NCBI RefSeq assembly: GCF_000428065.1
Contig: NZ_ATZF01000006.1
Coordinates: forward strand, 124,001 to 188,000
DNA length: 64,000 nt
DNA from: Shimazuella kribbensis DSM 45090
Lineage (GTDB): Bacteria > Bacillota > Bacilli > Thermoactinomycetales > Thermoactinomycetaceae
Direction of reading: 5' to 3'
The notes below the pieces were generated by a model that searched no databases, was not told the DNA's origin, and worked only from the letters and a program-made list of their open reading frames with translations. This document shows positions 45,353-54,258 of this stretch, piece after piece. Position 1 is the stretch's first letter. Each line of letters opens with the position of its first letter. Both the position numbers and the translations under genes were made by a program.

Positions 45353-47734
45353 ATGAAAAAAAGCAAAATACTTATTCCGCTGTTAACAACAAGTCTGTTG
45401 TTAACGGCACCTTTCTCCGCGACTTTCGCCCAGCCTGTCAAATGGACAAATGTAAATTCCTATGAAGAACAAAACGGGAGCAAGTTTAATAGTGAAAACT
45501 ACGATTTTGTAAAATTTTCACAAATAGGATCAATATTAAAAGATATCGAGAAAAAATCCAACCGTGTAAAGGTAGAAATACGAGGGAAGTCAGCCAATGG
45601 TCAGCCTCTTTATGTCGTGACGATCGCTGATCCGACTACACAAGGGAAATTTGGACATTACAAATCTCTCCGGAAAAAAATGTTTAAGAATCAAGAAAAA
45701 GCCCAAGATTGGGTGAAGAATAATCCCGACTTTAAAGTTCCGATCATGATTAACGGCTCGATCCATGGAACCGAGTTCGTTGGCACGGATGCAATTCTTC
45801 AGCTCATTGAACGATTTGCTACTCAAGAAGATCAGGTAACCAAAAAAATCTTGAACAACAATATTTTAATTTTTAATGTGGTTCAAAATCCGGACGGACG
45901 GGTTAATGCCACCCGTTTTAATGGAGCTGGATTGGACTTGAACCGTGATTTTATCACTCAATCTCAACCAGAAACCAAAGAAACAGTAGAGTTAATAAAA
46001 GAATGGAATCCATTGGTATTTTTAGATACTCACGGCTATGTAAAAGATTATGCACCAAATAAACAAGGATTAATCGAACCTAGTACACCTCCACATAATC
46101 CGAACTACGAATATGATCTGTTTAGTAAGTGGGCCAACCAACAAGCAGAAGCCATGGAATCAGAAATTATGGCAAACAAGGATAAATACCAAGGAAGCCT
46201 ATATCAAAATATGACAGGCACTTACATCCCACAACGTGATGATAATGCTGGTTGGGATGATTATCCACCGATTTTCACACCTATGTATGCACTGTATCAT
46301 GGATCTTATGGTCATACATTAGAAGCTCCAACGAACGATCTGGATGGGGTTCGTTGGATGTATAATGCAATTATGGGCGCATTAAATCATGCTACCAACA
46401 ATAAACAGCAGATGATCACAGACCAAATCGAAATCTTTAAACGGGGAGTTAATTTCGATCATCCTTATCATCAAGCTGGATTCTTCCCACACGCGTATAT
46501 TTTGCCAGTTGATCCAAAAGACCCAACGGTAACGCACAAAGCGGTGAATCATCTGTTAAACAATGATATCGAAGTAGTACAAGCTTCTGAAGCATTCACA
46601 GCAGAGGGCAAGTCCTATCCAAAGGGAACTTATATCGTAAAAATGGATCAGGCCAAAGCTGGACTAGCTAACACTATGCTTTGGGATGGAGAAGATATCA
46701 CGGATGACACACCTGTCATGTATGATATTTCAGCCTGGAGTTTACCAGAACTGTGGGGATTTGAAGCGGTAGCAGCAAAAAGTCCAGTAGCAGTTAAAAC
46801 CAAGGATGTGAAGCAAGTAACTGACCAAGGATCTCTTGCTGGAAAGGGTCCCTATCTGATCCCGAACAGTTCCGTGAAAGCGGTTAACTTGGTAAATACT
46901 TTGTTGAAGCAAGGTGTATCCATCAAGCGTGATACGAAAGGTAATTTCTATGCAGAAGCTACGGCAGCGGCAATCTCCTCTGTTGTGAAAAATTCTGGTC
47001 TACACCTTGAAACAGCTAGCATTCCAAATGGTGCTGTATCAGTATCCCAGTTGAAAGTAGCCATTTTAAAAGATGGAGGAATGGGGAAACAACAATCACA
47101 TTCCGGAACGAAGCTAGCTTTGCAGAGACTCGGTTTCCAAGTGACAGAACTGACACCTGTTGAAGTAGCGAACAAAGGTCTTGAATCTTTCGATGTCTTT
47201 GTATACAGTGGGACGGAAAATCTGATTTCGCTCAACTTAAGTGAGGCGAATAAAGAATTCGGCTTGCAAGAAAGTACTCAATTGAATGAATTTAAAAAGA
47301 ATGTAGGAAACTTTGTAAATAAGGGCGGAAAATATATTGCTATCGGTTCAGGAGCATCCCGAGCCACCAAAACCCTTGGACTGACTGACGATACCATTAA
47401 TATCGGAAATTCCAACAGTAATGGCATTGTAAAAGTGAACTACAAAGACAGCGGTTTCACAGCCGGATATAATTCAAACGATCTTGGTTTTGTCTACCGC
47501 CCAACTTGGTTTACAGGTGATGGTATCCAGAATGACAATGTACTAGCAACCTATGCAAATTCCTCTGACTTCTTCGTAGCAGGTCACTGGGCAAATCGTC
47601 AAGCGGCTCAAGGTCAGCCGGTTATGGTAAAAGAGCAGGGCAAAGATGTAATTTTAATCGGATTGGAGCCAGGTTTCCGCGATCATACCGACTACCTATT
47701 CCGTCTCCTTTCTAATGCAATTTTTCAAAAGTAA
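45353..47734 (+). CDS. Secreted M14-family zinc carboxypeptidase
   Basis: A 793-residue exported enzyme. Signal peptide in residues 1-26 (KKSKILIPLLTTSLLLTAPF, cleavage after ATFA). The M14 zinc ligands are visible as HGTE (138-141) and the His of DTHGY (227); NPDGR and LDLNRDF are the substrate-binding loop; the catalytic Glu is in HTLEAP (324). The part after about residue 480 is an extra beta-rich and Rossmann-like domain. AGGGGGATTTAT precedes the ATG. Start and terminator make it monocistronic. Confidence 0.9.
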   Translation: MKKSKILIPLLTTSLLLTAPFSATFAQPVKWTNVNSYEEQNGSKFNSENYDFVKFSQIGSILKDIEKKSNRVKVEIRGKSANGQPLYVVTIADPTTQGKFGHYKSLRKKMFKNQEKAQDWVKNNPDFKVPIMINGSIHGTEFVGTDAILQLIERFATQEDQVTKKILNNNILIFNVVQNPDGRVNATRFNGAGLDLNRDFITQSQPETKETVELIKEWNPLVFLDTHGYVKDYAPNKQGLIEPSTPPHNPNYEYDLFSKWANQQAEAMESEIMANKDKYQGSLYQNMTGTYIPQRDDNAGWDDYPPIFTPMYALYHGSYGHTLEAPTNDLDGVRWMYNAIMGALNHATNNKQQMITDQIEIFKRGVNFDHPYHQAGFFPHAYILPVDPKDPTVTHKAVNHLLNNDIEVVQASEAFTAEGKSYPKGTYIVKMDQAKAGLANTMLWDGEDITDDTPVMYDISAWSLPELWGFEAVAAKSPVAVKTKDVKQVTDQGSLAGKGPYLIPNSSVKAVNLVNTLLKQGVSIKRDTKGNFYAEATAAAISSVVKNSGLHLETASIPNGAVSVSQLKVAILKDGGMGKQQSHSGTKLALQRLGFQVTELTPVEVANKGLESFDVFVYSGTENLISLNLSEANKEFGLQESTQLNEFKKNVGNFVNKGGKYIAIGSGASRATKTLGLTDDTINIGNSNSNGIVKVNYKDSGFTAGYNSNDLGFVYRPTWFTGDGIQNDNVLATYANSSDFFVAGHWANRQAAQGQPVMVKEQGKDVILIGLEPGFRDHTDYLFRLLSNAIFQK

Positions 47735-47753
47735 TTCTCTATCTTGAACAATC

Positions 47754-47786
47754 AATCCCCCACCAACTTCGTTGAGGTGGGGGATT
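47754..47786. terminator. Strong hairpin after the carboxypeptidase gene
   Basis: AATCCCCCACC and GGTGGGGGATT form an 11-bp perfect stem around an 11-base loop, 20 bases after the stop. Confidence 0.75.
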
Positions 47787-47820
47787 CTGCATGAAGGGAA
47801 CTCTCCACGAGTAAATATGG

Positions 47821-47949
47821 CAAGAGCCACCTAGGTATGATAAGCTTGCCCAAGAAGAAAAAAAGATGATCAAAGAAGGATGCACAATCGCTGGTGTAAG
47901 TCGTTCCGCTTTATATCGTGAATTACAAGCGCGTAGGATCACCCGTTGA
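47821..47949 (+). pseudogene. C-terminal remnant of a serine recombinase
   Basis: The frame reads KLAQEEKKMIKEGCTIAGVS followed by RSALYRELQ and a stop: the helix-turn-helix end of a resolvase/invertase-type recombinase. No start and no catalytic domain remain. Confidence 0.6.
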
Positions 47950-48007
47950 TCTTGATGCGCTTTTTATTTTGAAAAATTTTCAGATCTGGTTCACACGGGG
48001 GAGAACA

Positions 48008-48760
48008 ATGATAGCTAACTTAAATGACTATTTTAGAGAATTAATGGTGTATATTCCTAAAGGAGAAACACGCCTGCGAGATTTTCTAAACGAGCAAAAA
48101 TGGATTAGTTCAAATTATAAGTTTGGAATTCCAGGTATTAGAAAAAACCTAAAGGAAGTTATTTGGGATGTTGAGATAGAGCCGTTTTATCTTGCTAAAT
48201 ATACAGTGACAGAAGAACTTTTCGCAATTATTATGGGAGAGAAATTTGCAACAACGACTAAATCCCAAAAGCCAGTTGTTGATGTTTCATGGCTAAATGC
48301 AGTGAATTTTTGTAATTTATTGTCGGATGCAATGGGTTTTGATAGATTTTATAGTTTTGATAATGCGAGTAACGAAGTTGTTTGCAATTATGGTACGAAT
48401 GGTTTTCGTTTACCAACAGATGCTGAATGGCAATATGCATGTAAGGCAAACTCAAAAGGGTATCGATATGGTGAAATTGATGAAATCGCTTGGTATAAAG
48501 GCAACTCCAACGAAAGAGTACACGATATTGGCGGAAAAATGCCTAATGAATGGGGCTTACACGACATGATCGGGAACGTTTGGGAGTGGTGCTGGGACTT
48601 ATATGATAAAGAAACCTTTGGTGCTTACAGAATAATTCGCGGCGGAAGTTGGGCAGAAGAAGAGCGAGGATGTGGAGCTACTTGTCGCCGCAAGAGTATG
48701 CCTGACTTTCATATCGATGATATTGGATTTAGAATCGCTAGGTCTATCCTTTCATCATGA
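48008..48760 (+). CDS. Formylglycine-generating enzyme (SUMF1) fold protein
   Basis: A 250-residue SUMF1/FGE-sulfatase domain: PVVDVSWLNAVNFCNLLSDA, NGFRLPTDAEWQYAC, GLHDMIGNVWEWCWD, RIIRGGSW and DIGFRIARS in the family's order. GGGGGAGAACA precedes the ATG. The catalytic Cys pair of true FGE is not evident, so it may be one of the many related oxygenase-like or structural proteins. No sulfatase is adjacent. Confidence 0.85.
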   Translation: MIANLNDYFRELMVYIPKGETRLRDFLNEQKWISSNYKFGIPGIRKNLKEVIWDVEIEPFYLAKYTVTEELFAIIMGEKFATTTKSQKPVVDVSWLNAVNFCNLLSDAMGFDRFYSFDNASNEVVCNYGTNGFRLPTDAEWQYACKANSKGYRYGEIDEIAWYKGNSNERVHDIGGKMPNEWGLHDMIGNVWEWCWDLYDKETFGAYRIIRGGSWAEEERGCGATCRRKSMPDFHIDDIGFRIARSILSS

Positions 48761-48858
48761 AAGCGTTATGGATTGATAATGGACATTTACTCTGCACAGA
48801 CTTACTTTATTCAGAATGGACAAAAACAGATGTTCAAGATTCTTTGTATAAATACTAA
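48757..48858 (+). CDS. Small ORF coupled to the FGE-fold gene
   Basis: A 33-residue frame (MKALWIDNGHLLCTDLLYSE at its start) whose ATG overlaps the preceding stop as ATGA. It could be a coupled small protein or the beginning of a truncated gene. No family recognised. Confidence 0.35.
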   Translation: MKALWIDNGHLLCTDLLYSEWTKTDVQDSLYKY

Positions 48859-49086
48859 GACTTGAGTTACCTATATGGTTTCTCAGGTCATTTTTCCATT
48901 TATGGTTAAATGATATCCAAATCGATAGATACTCCTCTACACATCCCACCACCTAATCCCATATCATAGACAATTTGTTGTTATTGATCCCTTTTCATCA
49001 AAATAAAGTGATGAACAACGATTTATATCAAATAGTTTTTAGCCTATCTTTGTTCCATAACCTTTTTGCATCAAGTACTAAGTGGT

Positions 49087-49872
49087 TTAACCAATAAAAT
49101 CAATCAACAACTGGTTAAACTTATCCCGTTCTTCCCAAAAGGTAGCATGACCGCTGTATCGAAACGGGACAAGCTTTGAATTTCTTATTTTTTGATGGGT
49201 TTCCTTCGCTTGGGTAAATGGAACTACTTTGTCGTGAATCCCATGAACAATTAAAGTAGGGACCGATATGACAGACAAGTCAGCATATACATTCTCATCC
49301 CTCAACAGAACGATGATGGCTGCAGTGGACCAACCAGCTGCCTGTAATCCCGTTTGAAAAAACCAGTCAGAGAATGGACTTGTTATATATTGAAAGAAAA
49401 ATGTGTCCGTTACTCCCTGCAACATCTTTGGTCGGTCATTTAGTGTCTCATGAAGCAACTGATTCGCATTTTCTTTGTTTGCAAAACCCACAGGAGCTGC
49501 GGCGTTGATGAGGACAAGTTTCGATACGCCGTAACCGTTGTACCGAGCCATATATCGAATAGCAATTGCTCCGCCAGTAGAATGACCTGCAAGTATAAAA
49601 TTATCTAATTGAAGGGAGCAGATTACATGGTGGATATCTTCCGCGAGTTGATCCAATGTGTAGCCATGAAATGGTTTGTCCGAATTGCCAAACCCTCTCC
49701 AGTCTATGCCTATACAGCGGTATCCCCTTGCCGGAAGCACGTCAAACTGATATTCAAACTGTTTGTGACTTAAGGGCCAACCATGTAAAAAAACGATGGT
49801 CTTGTTACCCTCTGGATTTAAATCTTCGACATATAAATTTACGCCTTGTTCTACTTGAACATAATACCCCAC
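49087..49872 (-). CDS. Alpha/beta hydrolase (haloperoxidase-like)
   Basis: A 261-residue hydrolase: oxyanion motif FLHGWPLSHKQFEYQ, DWRGFGNSDKP, nucleophile elbow GHSTGG, acid in HGIHDKVVP, and His in YSGHATFWEE. This matches the chloroperoxidase/esterase subgroup. The start is GTG 49872, with AGGAGG 7 bases upstream, not the distant ATG at 49944. Substrate unknown. The gap from 49873 to the next gene holds promoter-like AT-rich DNA only. Confidence 0.88.
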   Translation of the reverse strand: MGYYVQVEQGVNLYVEDLNPEGNKTIVFLHGWPLSHKQFEYQFDVLPARGYRCIGIDWRGFGNSDKPFHGYTLDQLAEDIHHVICSLQLDNFILAGHSTGGAIAIRYMARYNGYGVSKLVLINAAAPVGFANKENANQLLHETLNDRPKMLQGVTDTFFFQYITSPFSDWFFQTGLQAAGWSTAAIIVLLRDENVYADLSVISVPTLIVHGIHDKVVPFTQAKETHQKIRNSKLVPFRYSGHATFWEERDKFNQLLIDFIG

Positions 49873-50179
49873 ATCGTTTCCTCCTGTATTGGTAAAGTGG
49901 CTTCCACAAATAAGGTATTCACTTATGCAAGCATAGATGAACACCTATCTATATTTGGATTTCTGTCGATGGAAATGAGCGATTTTTATACTGCGGGATA
50001 TGGGGTTATTCGGAAATAACAAATGGAGGTAGTAAAGTAGCAATCTTATTTGAGGACTTATGGGAGAAAATGAAATAATCCTATGTAGAACAGCAACCCT
50101 GTCACTAAATCTATATACTGTATTATCTGAATCTAATATAATATGAAAGACAGGTAACCCTTCTATGAAATGAGAACAC

Positions 50180-50305
50180 ATGTTGCGGAATACAGTGCTC
50201 ATTCAAATCTTGATCGCCTACCTTCATAACTGCGGGCATTCAGGTGGGGCTTGGTGTCAAACTTGTGGAAGCTGCATTTCCTGCTGTCCACCTGGCAGTC
50301 ACTAA
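50180..50305 (+). CDS. Cys-rich micro-peptide B (41 residues)
   Basis: Related to peptide A at 42162. The C-terminal half has NCGHSGGAWCQTCGSCISCC then a Pro-Pro-Gly-Ser-His end, with the same C-x2-C-x2-C-I-x-C-C core. The N-terminal 15 residues (MLRNTVLIQILIAYL) are hydrophobic and absent in A. The ribosome binding site is weak and the start is uncertain (GTG and TTG codons lie further in). A TATAAT box is near 50144. Confidence 0.65.
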   Translation: MLRNTVLIQILIAYLHNCGHSGGAWCQTCGSCISCCPPGSH

Positions 50306-50310
50306 AATCA

Positions 50311-50388
50311 GTTACTTGAGCTACTAACCTCGAGTAACCATGACCGGCTTCGTTTATCTTTGGATAAATGTAAGTCGGTCACTCCTTT
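50311..50388 (+). ncRNA. Structured RNA region behind Cys-rich peptide B
   Basis: Two stems: GTTACTTGAG/CTCGAGTAAC (50311-50338) and TGACCGGCTT/AAGTCGGTCA (50341-50381), the second enclosing TTTATC/GATAAA. Each 10-bp stem contains one G-U pair, so pairing is complete at RNA level. The second may also serve as terminator. Confidence 0.5.
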
Positions 50389-50467
50389 ATATTGATTCAT
50401 TATTCTGTGATGGTATAAATGACCAGCTACCAAGTCATTGCTCCAAATAGAGAGGATAGAAGTATCT

Positions 50468-50686
50468 ATGTTGATGATGTTGATAATGATACTACCTTTA
50501 GCTACGATTATCTTGTTAATAACTATCGTATTGTATAAATTTTATATTCAACAAAAAACCATTGAAACAGTTTACACTCCATTTGATTATATTACAGGGC
50601 AAGCCTCCAGTGAATTTCACGAAGAGAAAGAAGACAAAGAAGAAAACCAAGATAACGGAGATGACAAAGATAAAAGTTTACGATAA
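50468..50686 (+). CDS. DUF3951 small membrane protein
   Basis: A 72-residue protein with one N-terminal transmembrane helix (LMILPLATIILLITIVLYK), the family signature YTPFDYITGQ...EFHEEK, and a very acidic tail. GAGAGGATAGA lies upstream of the ATG at 50468. Function unknown. Confidence 0.82.
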   Translation: MLMMLIMILPLATIILLITIVLYKFYIQQKTIETVYTPFDYITGQASSEFHEEKEDKEENQDNGDDKDKSLR

Positions 50687-50997
50687 GAATATAGACTGAG
50701 CAAACAAAACAAACCCCACCTATTTCCCAAGCTCAAAATGTACTCAAACTGCTTATATGTAAACACCGTGCCTCCCAAGCGCATGTCAACAACAGCTACA
50801 ACACGTCAAATGATACTTGTACATAGTGTGTGGTGATTGCAATATAAAAACGACTTCTGAAATCCAAAAGTCGTTTTTCTCCATCTAATTCACTCTCTCT
50901 TTCCTATCCCAGTGAACTGCGTACAACAGGATGTGAAGAAACGATTAAGCTGATGGTTGTGTTTCAGGGGAAGCAGGTGTGGGTACAGCAGAGACTG
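50687..50997. other. Intergenic region
   Basis: No gene visible. A hairpin AAAACGACTT/AAGTCGTTTT with flanking T-run lies at 50846-50879 and could end transcription from either side. Confidence 0.6.
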
Positions 50998-51891
50998 CTA
51001 TCGCGTAAAAATGCTTTTCAGCATCTGCCTTTGCTCTGTAGTCAACTCCGCGTTGTACCATGCTTCTCCGGTAAATGTGGCTGCATATCTTTTTTTATAC
51101 TCTGAGTTTATCTTGGCCTCTTGATATACTGTTTCATATATAGATGTACCACCACTGTACGCAGATATTACTTTAATCGTTTTGTCCTCCTGTTCTATTC
51201 TGACTAATCCTTCGGATTGAAGAGGTCCTTCTGATGCTGTCACGTCGTTGTGTGCAATATCTTTTTCGTTCACTACTTTAATGCCCAGTTTGCGCACATG
51301 ACGATCTAATTCCACCATGTGAGGCAATTGGAGCCAATCGAAAACGTTGATGGTTGCACCGTTGCGCATAATGATTTTATATTTAAAATACCCATTGGGA
51401 ATTTTATCCTCAGTCCAGTCGATCTTCTTCCTATCGATTGTCATTTCTTCCCAATTTTCATAATAATTAGTAGTAGGCGGTAGGTGCAGTTCCACATAAG
51501 CCACATCTTTCCAGCGAAAATACTGATGATCGATAACAATCCCCTCTGGCCCAGCGCGGTCGGCAAAGATCCAACCGATTGCGGTGCATGCTGCAAACAA
51601 GCAAAGGGCAATAAGCCATTTTAGCATCGTTTGAAATTGTTGCTTGATACACGCATACACTACTGCTGCCAAACAGGTTGCGATCAGGATGGTCATACTA
51701 TCTCGTAAAAACGTATTTCCATTCCCTTCATATCCCTCGACTTTCGATGCAGTATCCTTATAATCATCTAGGTAAAATACAGCTTCTCGAATGTACCAGT
51801 CATCCGTTGTAAGGAGAATAAGGTGAGGACCAAACATACAACCCAGCAGAACAGTGCAGAGAAAGGTGGTGAAACCAGCAAATTTAGCCAT
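50998..51891 (-). CDS. Membrane protein partner of the Hanks kinase
   Basis: A 297-residue protein with an N-terminal helix (FTTFLCTVLLGCMFGPHLILL), two further helices near residues 67-108 and a soluble C-terminal half (an apparent PH-like beta region with GIVIDHQYFRWKDVAYVELH). It starts 3 bases after the kinase stop, so both are one unit. No family recognised; a kinase substrate or regulator is a fair guess from the coupling alone. Confidence 0.7.
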   Translation of the reverse strand: MAKFAGFTTFLCTVLLGCMFGPHLILLTTDDWYIREAVFYLDDYKDTASKVEGYEGNGNTFLRDSMTILIATCLAAVVYACIKQQFQTMLKWLIALCLFAACTAIGWIFADRAGPEGIVIDHQYFRWKDVAYVELHLPPTTNYYENWEEMTIDRKKIDWTEDKIPNGYFKYKIIMRNGATINVFDWLQLPHMVELDRHVRKLGIKVVNEKDIAHNDVTASEGPLQSEGLVRIEQEDKTIKVISAYSGGTSIYETVYQEAKINSEYKKRYAATFTGEAWYNAELTTEQRQMLKSIFTR

Positions 51892-51894
51892 ATT

Positions 51895-53022
51895 TTAAAA
51901 AATCTCCCCTAAAAAGGCAATTTCCTGCGAAAATGTATACTGTACAGACCATAAAAATAACAAGAGTTCCCTTTTTGCGAGGAAAAAAAGAACTCCTCCG
52001 AGGACGGTTACGATAATGAGTACAGTATAAAAATGATCCCCACCAGCTGCATCTGCCGAATTTTTTTGTTCAGTCAGCCGAGGCTTCTCAGCAGTATCCT
52101 CTATAATCTCTGATATAGAATTTTTATCCGTATCATCAGGCTCCAGCTCATATTTAGGTTCTCCTCGCTCGAAAAGATGACGCAAATCGGCAACGTGATC
52201 GATATCATCGCTTTTTAAAATACGATCTAGGGCAGCGTATAGCTCCATCACATGCTGATATCGCTCCGTTGGCTCTTTTGTGGTTGCTTTTTGTAGCACA
52301 TGATAGAGCGAAGCGGGTATATCGGTATTGATTTGTCTAGGATCGGGGAGCGGTTCCTGTATATGCTTCAGCAAAATGGTGACAGGTTCAGTGGAATCAA
52401 ACGGTGGCTCGCCTGTTAACAGTTCATATAACACAATGCCGAGTGAGTAAATATCAGATTGCTTTGTTGCTTTCTCACCTTTCGATTGTTCTGGGGAGAG
52501 ATAAAGCGTGGACCCTAACAATTCTCCTGATTTCGTTAAATTTGTCTCCGATGCGAGCTGACGAGCAAGACCAAAGTCGGATATTTTCACTTTTCCTAAT
52601 TTCGATAATAAAATATTCGCTGGTTTGAGATCGCGATGAATCACATCTTCATGATGCATGTAGGATAAGCCACGGCATACTTGCAGTATGATCTGCAATA
52701 CATCGCGTACGAGTAGAGGATGCTTGTTTTTTAGAAATTGATCCATGGAAACACCATCGACATAATCCATCACGAGAAAATGAATGTTTTGATCAATACT
52801 TGCATCATATATATTGACAATATGTTCATGTGTCATTTTCGCTAACGTTATCGCTTCTTTCACAAAGCGTTGTGCGAATGGTTGTGCTGTATGCGGCAAG
52901 GGGATTTTCACGGCAACTTTTCTAGCTAACTGCGTGTCCTCAGCCAAATAAACCGCAGCCATCCCGCCTTGGCCGAGCAGCTTGATGATGTGATATCGCT
53001 GATCTAGCGTTTTTCCAATCAT
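51895..53022 (-). CDS. Hanks-type Ser/Thr protein kinase with one transmembrane helix
   Basis: A 375-residue kinase. Glycine loop GQGGMAAVY (17-25), Lys39 in VAVK, catalytic HRDLKPAN (129-136), DFG at 149-151 and SPEQ in the activation segment are intact. Residues 280-330 are an acidic linker, and 331-349 a transmembrane helix close to the C-terminus. There are no PASTA repeats and the outside part is only about 25 residues, so it is not the housekeeping PrkC. AGGAAGATGT precedes the ATG. It is coupled to the membrane protein downstream. Confidence 0.92.
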   Translation of the reverse strand: MIGKTLDQRYHIIKLLGQGGMAAVYLAEDTQLARKVAVKIPLPHTAQPFAQRFVKEAITLAKMTHEHIVNIYDASIDQNIHFLVMDYVDGVSMDQFLKNKHPLLVRDVLQIILQVCRGLSYMHHEDVIHRDLKPANILLSKLGKVKISDFGLARQLASETNLTKSGELLGSTLYLSPEQSKGEKATKQSDIYSLGIVLYELLTGEPPFDSTEPVTILLKHIQEPLPDPRQINTDIPASLYHVLQKATTKEPTERYQHVMELYAALDRILKSDDIDHVADLRHLFERGEPKYELEPDDTDKNSISEIIEDTAEKPRLTEQKNSADAAGGDHFYTVLIIVTVLGGVLFFLAKRELLLFLWSVQYTFSQEIAFLGEIF

Positions 53023-53334
53023 ACATCTTCCTCCATTGCCCGATCATTATTATAATATTATTATAAATATTACCATAAATCTTAATTATCGTGTTGAAAG
53101 TGTGCATGAGTATCAGTGTGATCTATGTTTTTCGTAGGGGAGGAGGGCGATTATTTTTCATTGCAAGCGTGATGAGTTCGATCAGGCGTATTAATTGTGC
53201 AGTTGTATTACTCAAAAGTTCAGTACAACTAAAGATATTCGACGTTATAGACTGGTGTCATTTGAGATACTCAAAATAGAAACCACTAGAGTAAATATCT
53301 AGTGGTTAAACACAGTTACCTATCCACTTCTAGA
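53023..53334. other. Intergenic region with a hairpin
   Basis: A perfect stem AACCACTAGA/TCTAGTGGTT (53280-53308) stands after the small gene at 53335. A 62-codon plus-strand frame at 53091 has no site and is not called. The kinase promoter should lie near 53030-53100. Confidence 0.55.
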
Positions 53335-53415
53335 TCACCTTGTCCGCCTTACTCTAAGATAGATAATCATTAAAGGAAGCATGGTAACTGCCAAAAACAT
53401 TGCACTTATAATCAT
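53335..53415 (-). CDS. Possible 26-residue membrane peptide
   Basis: MIISAMFLAVTMLPLMIIYL followed by RVRRTR: one hydrophobic helix with a basic end, the typical look of a small membrane protein. Its ATG lies 9 bases after the stop of the Ser-rich gene, so it could be translated by coupling; there is no separate strong site. Confidence 0.45.
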   Translation of the reverse strand: MIISAMFLAVTMLPLMIIYLRVRRTR

Positions 53416-53424
53416 ATAAACCGA

Positions 53425-53895
53425 CTAGGACACTTCATCGTGCTTGTTTTTTAATTGCCTTTTTATCTCCTCTATTCTTTCTTCTATCTGCATTTTCACT
53501 TCGTATTTCTCCGGTTTTTGCAGGGAAAATGCTCCGTTTTGAAACATTCCGGTCTGAGCATAGGCAAATTCAAATTCATCATAGTCTTGTTGACTTGATA
53601 GAAAACCTGCATAGTAAATCTTTACTTTATAGGACTGCTTTTTCATCAAAATCGGGTTGGATGATCTAGTTGTGGATGATGAATTACTTGTATTAGTCGA
53701 AGATTTACTCACAGAAGAGCGATTGTTACTGGAAGAACTCGATGATTTTGATGAACTGGAAGAACTTGACGAACTCGCACGAGAGCTTGCACTCGAACCT
53801 GAACTAGATCCCGCTGCCCATGTCAGCCCTGTAGAGTGAAGTAAGAAAATAAAAAGAAAGCTTAAATAGACAAAAATTTTGTATAAAGTATGTAT
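53425..53895 (-). CDS. Exported Ser-rich protein with apparent ATA start
   Basis: The frame from 53895 reads a signal peptide (HTLYKIFVYLSFLFIFLLHS, cleavage near LTWAA-G), then about 50 residues that are mostly Ser, then a folded part with QSYKVKIYYAGFLSSQQDY and a charged C-terminal helix; 156 residues in all. AGGAGG stands 5 bases before ATA at 53895, and no ATG, GTG or TTG exists in the signal-peptide region. The first normal start (GTG 53712) would delete the signal. Either an ATA start is used or the ATG was lost by one substitution. Confidence 0.6.
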   Translation of the reverse strand: MHTLYKIFVYLSFLFIFLLHSTGLTWAAGSSSGSSASSRASSSSSSSSSKSSSSSSNNRSSVSKSSTNTSNSSSTTRSSNPILMKKQSYKVKIYYAGFLSSQQDYDEFEFAYAQTGMFQNGAFSLQKPEKYEVKMQIEERIEEIKRQLKNKHDEVS

Positions 53896-54258
53896 GTTAA
53901 CCTCCTTTAAAAAGGCTATAACTTTATTATCCCAAATGAAGTTAAAAATTGAAATATTTCAAATATTCTTCCTACAAAAGAATCTCATCTCAATAAAGAA
54001 CATGATTAAAAACCACTTCATTTTTCAGATCACCTCACTTAAAGATTCATGCCTTTCCGCTTTCCCCTATCTCGATCAATTGGAACTAAAAAATCAAAAA
54101 TGTTCAGATTCCAATGGAATTATCTGCCCATTGTCAGCTATCTTTACAAAAAATTGCTTCATTTCCGCAATCATGCTATTATCATCCCAACATTTTAATC
54201 CCAAACGCATTTATGCGTTAATTTAATTTACAAATATAAAATTTTAGGAGTGTTGAAT
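53896..54258. other. Divergent intergenic region before amt
   Basis: No gene called. A 115-codon plus-strand frame at 53879-54226 has low-complexity composition and no site. The amt promoter is expected close to 54200-54240 but I cannot place it with confidence. Confidence 0.5.

Noticed and set aside
48008-48760. FGE-fold protein as the variable protein of a diversity-generating retroelement
   Set aside because: No reverse transcriptase, template repeat or adenine-specific variation is visible in the window.
53657-53839. Plus-strand Glu/Leu-rich frame
   Set aside because: It is the complement of the Ser-rich repeat codons of the exported protein and has no site.
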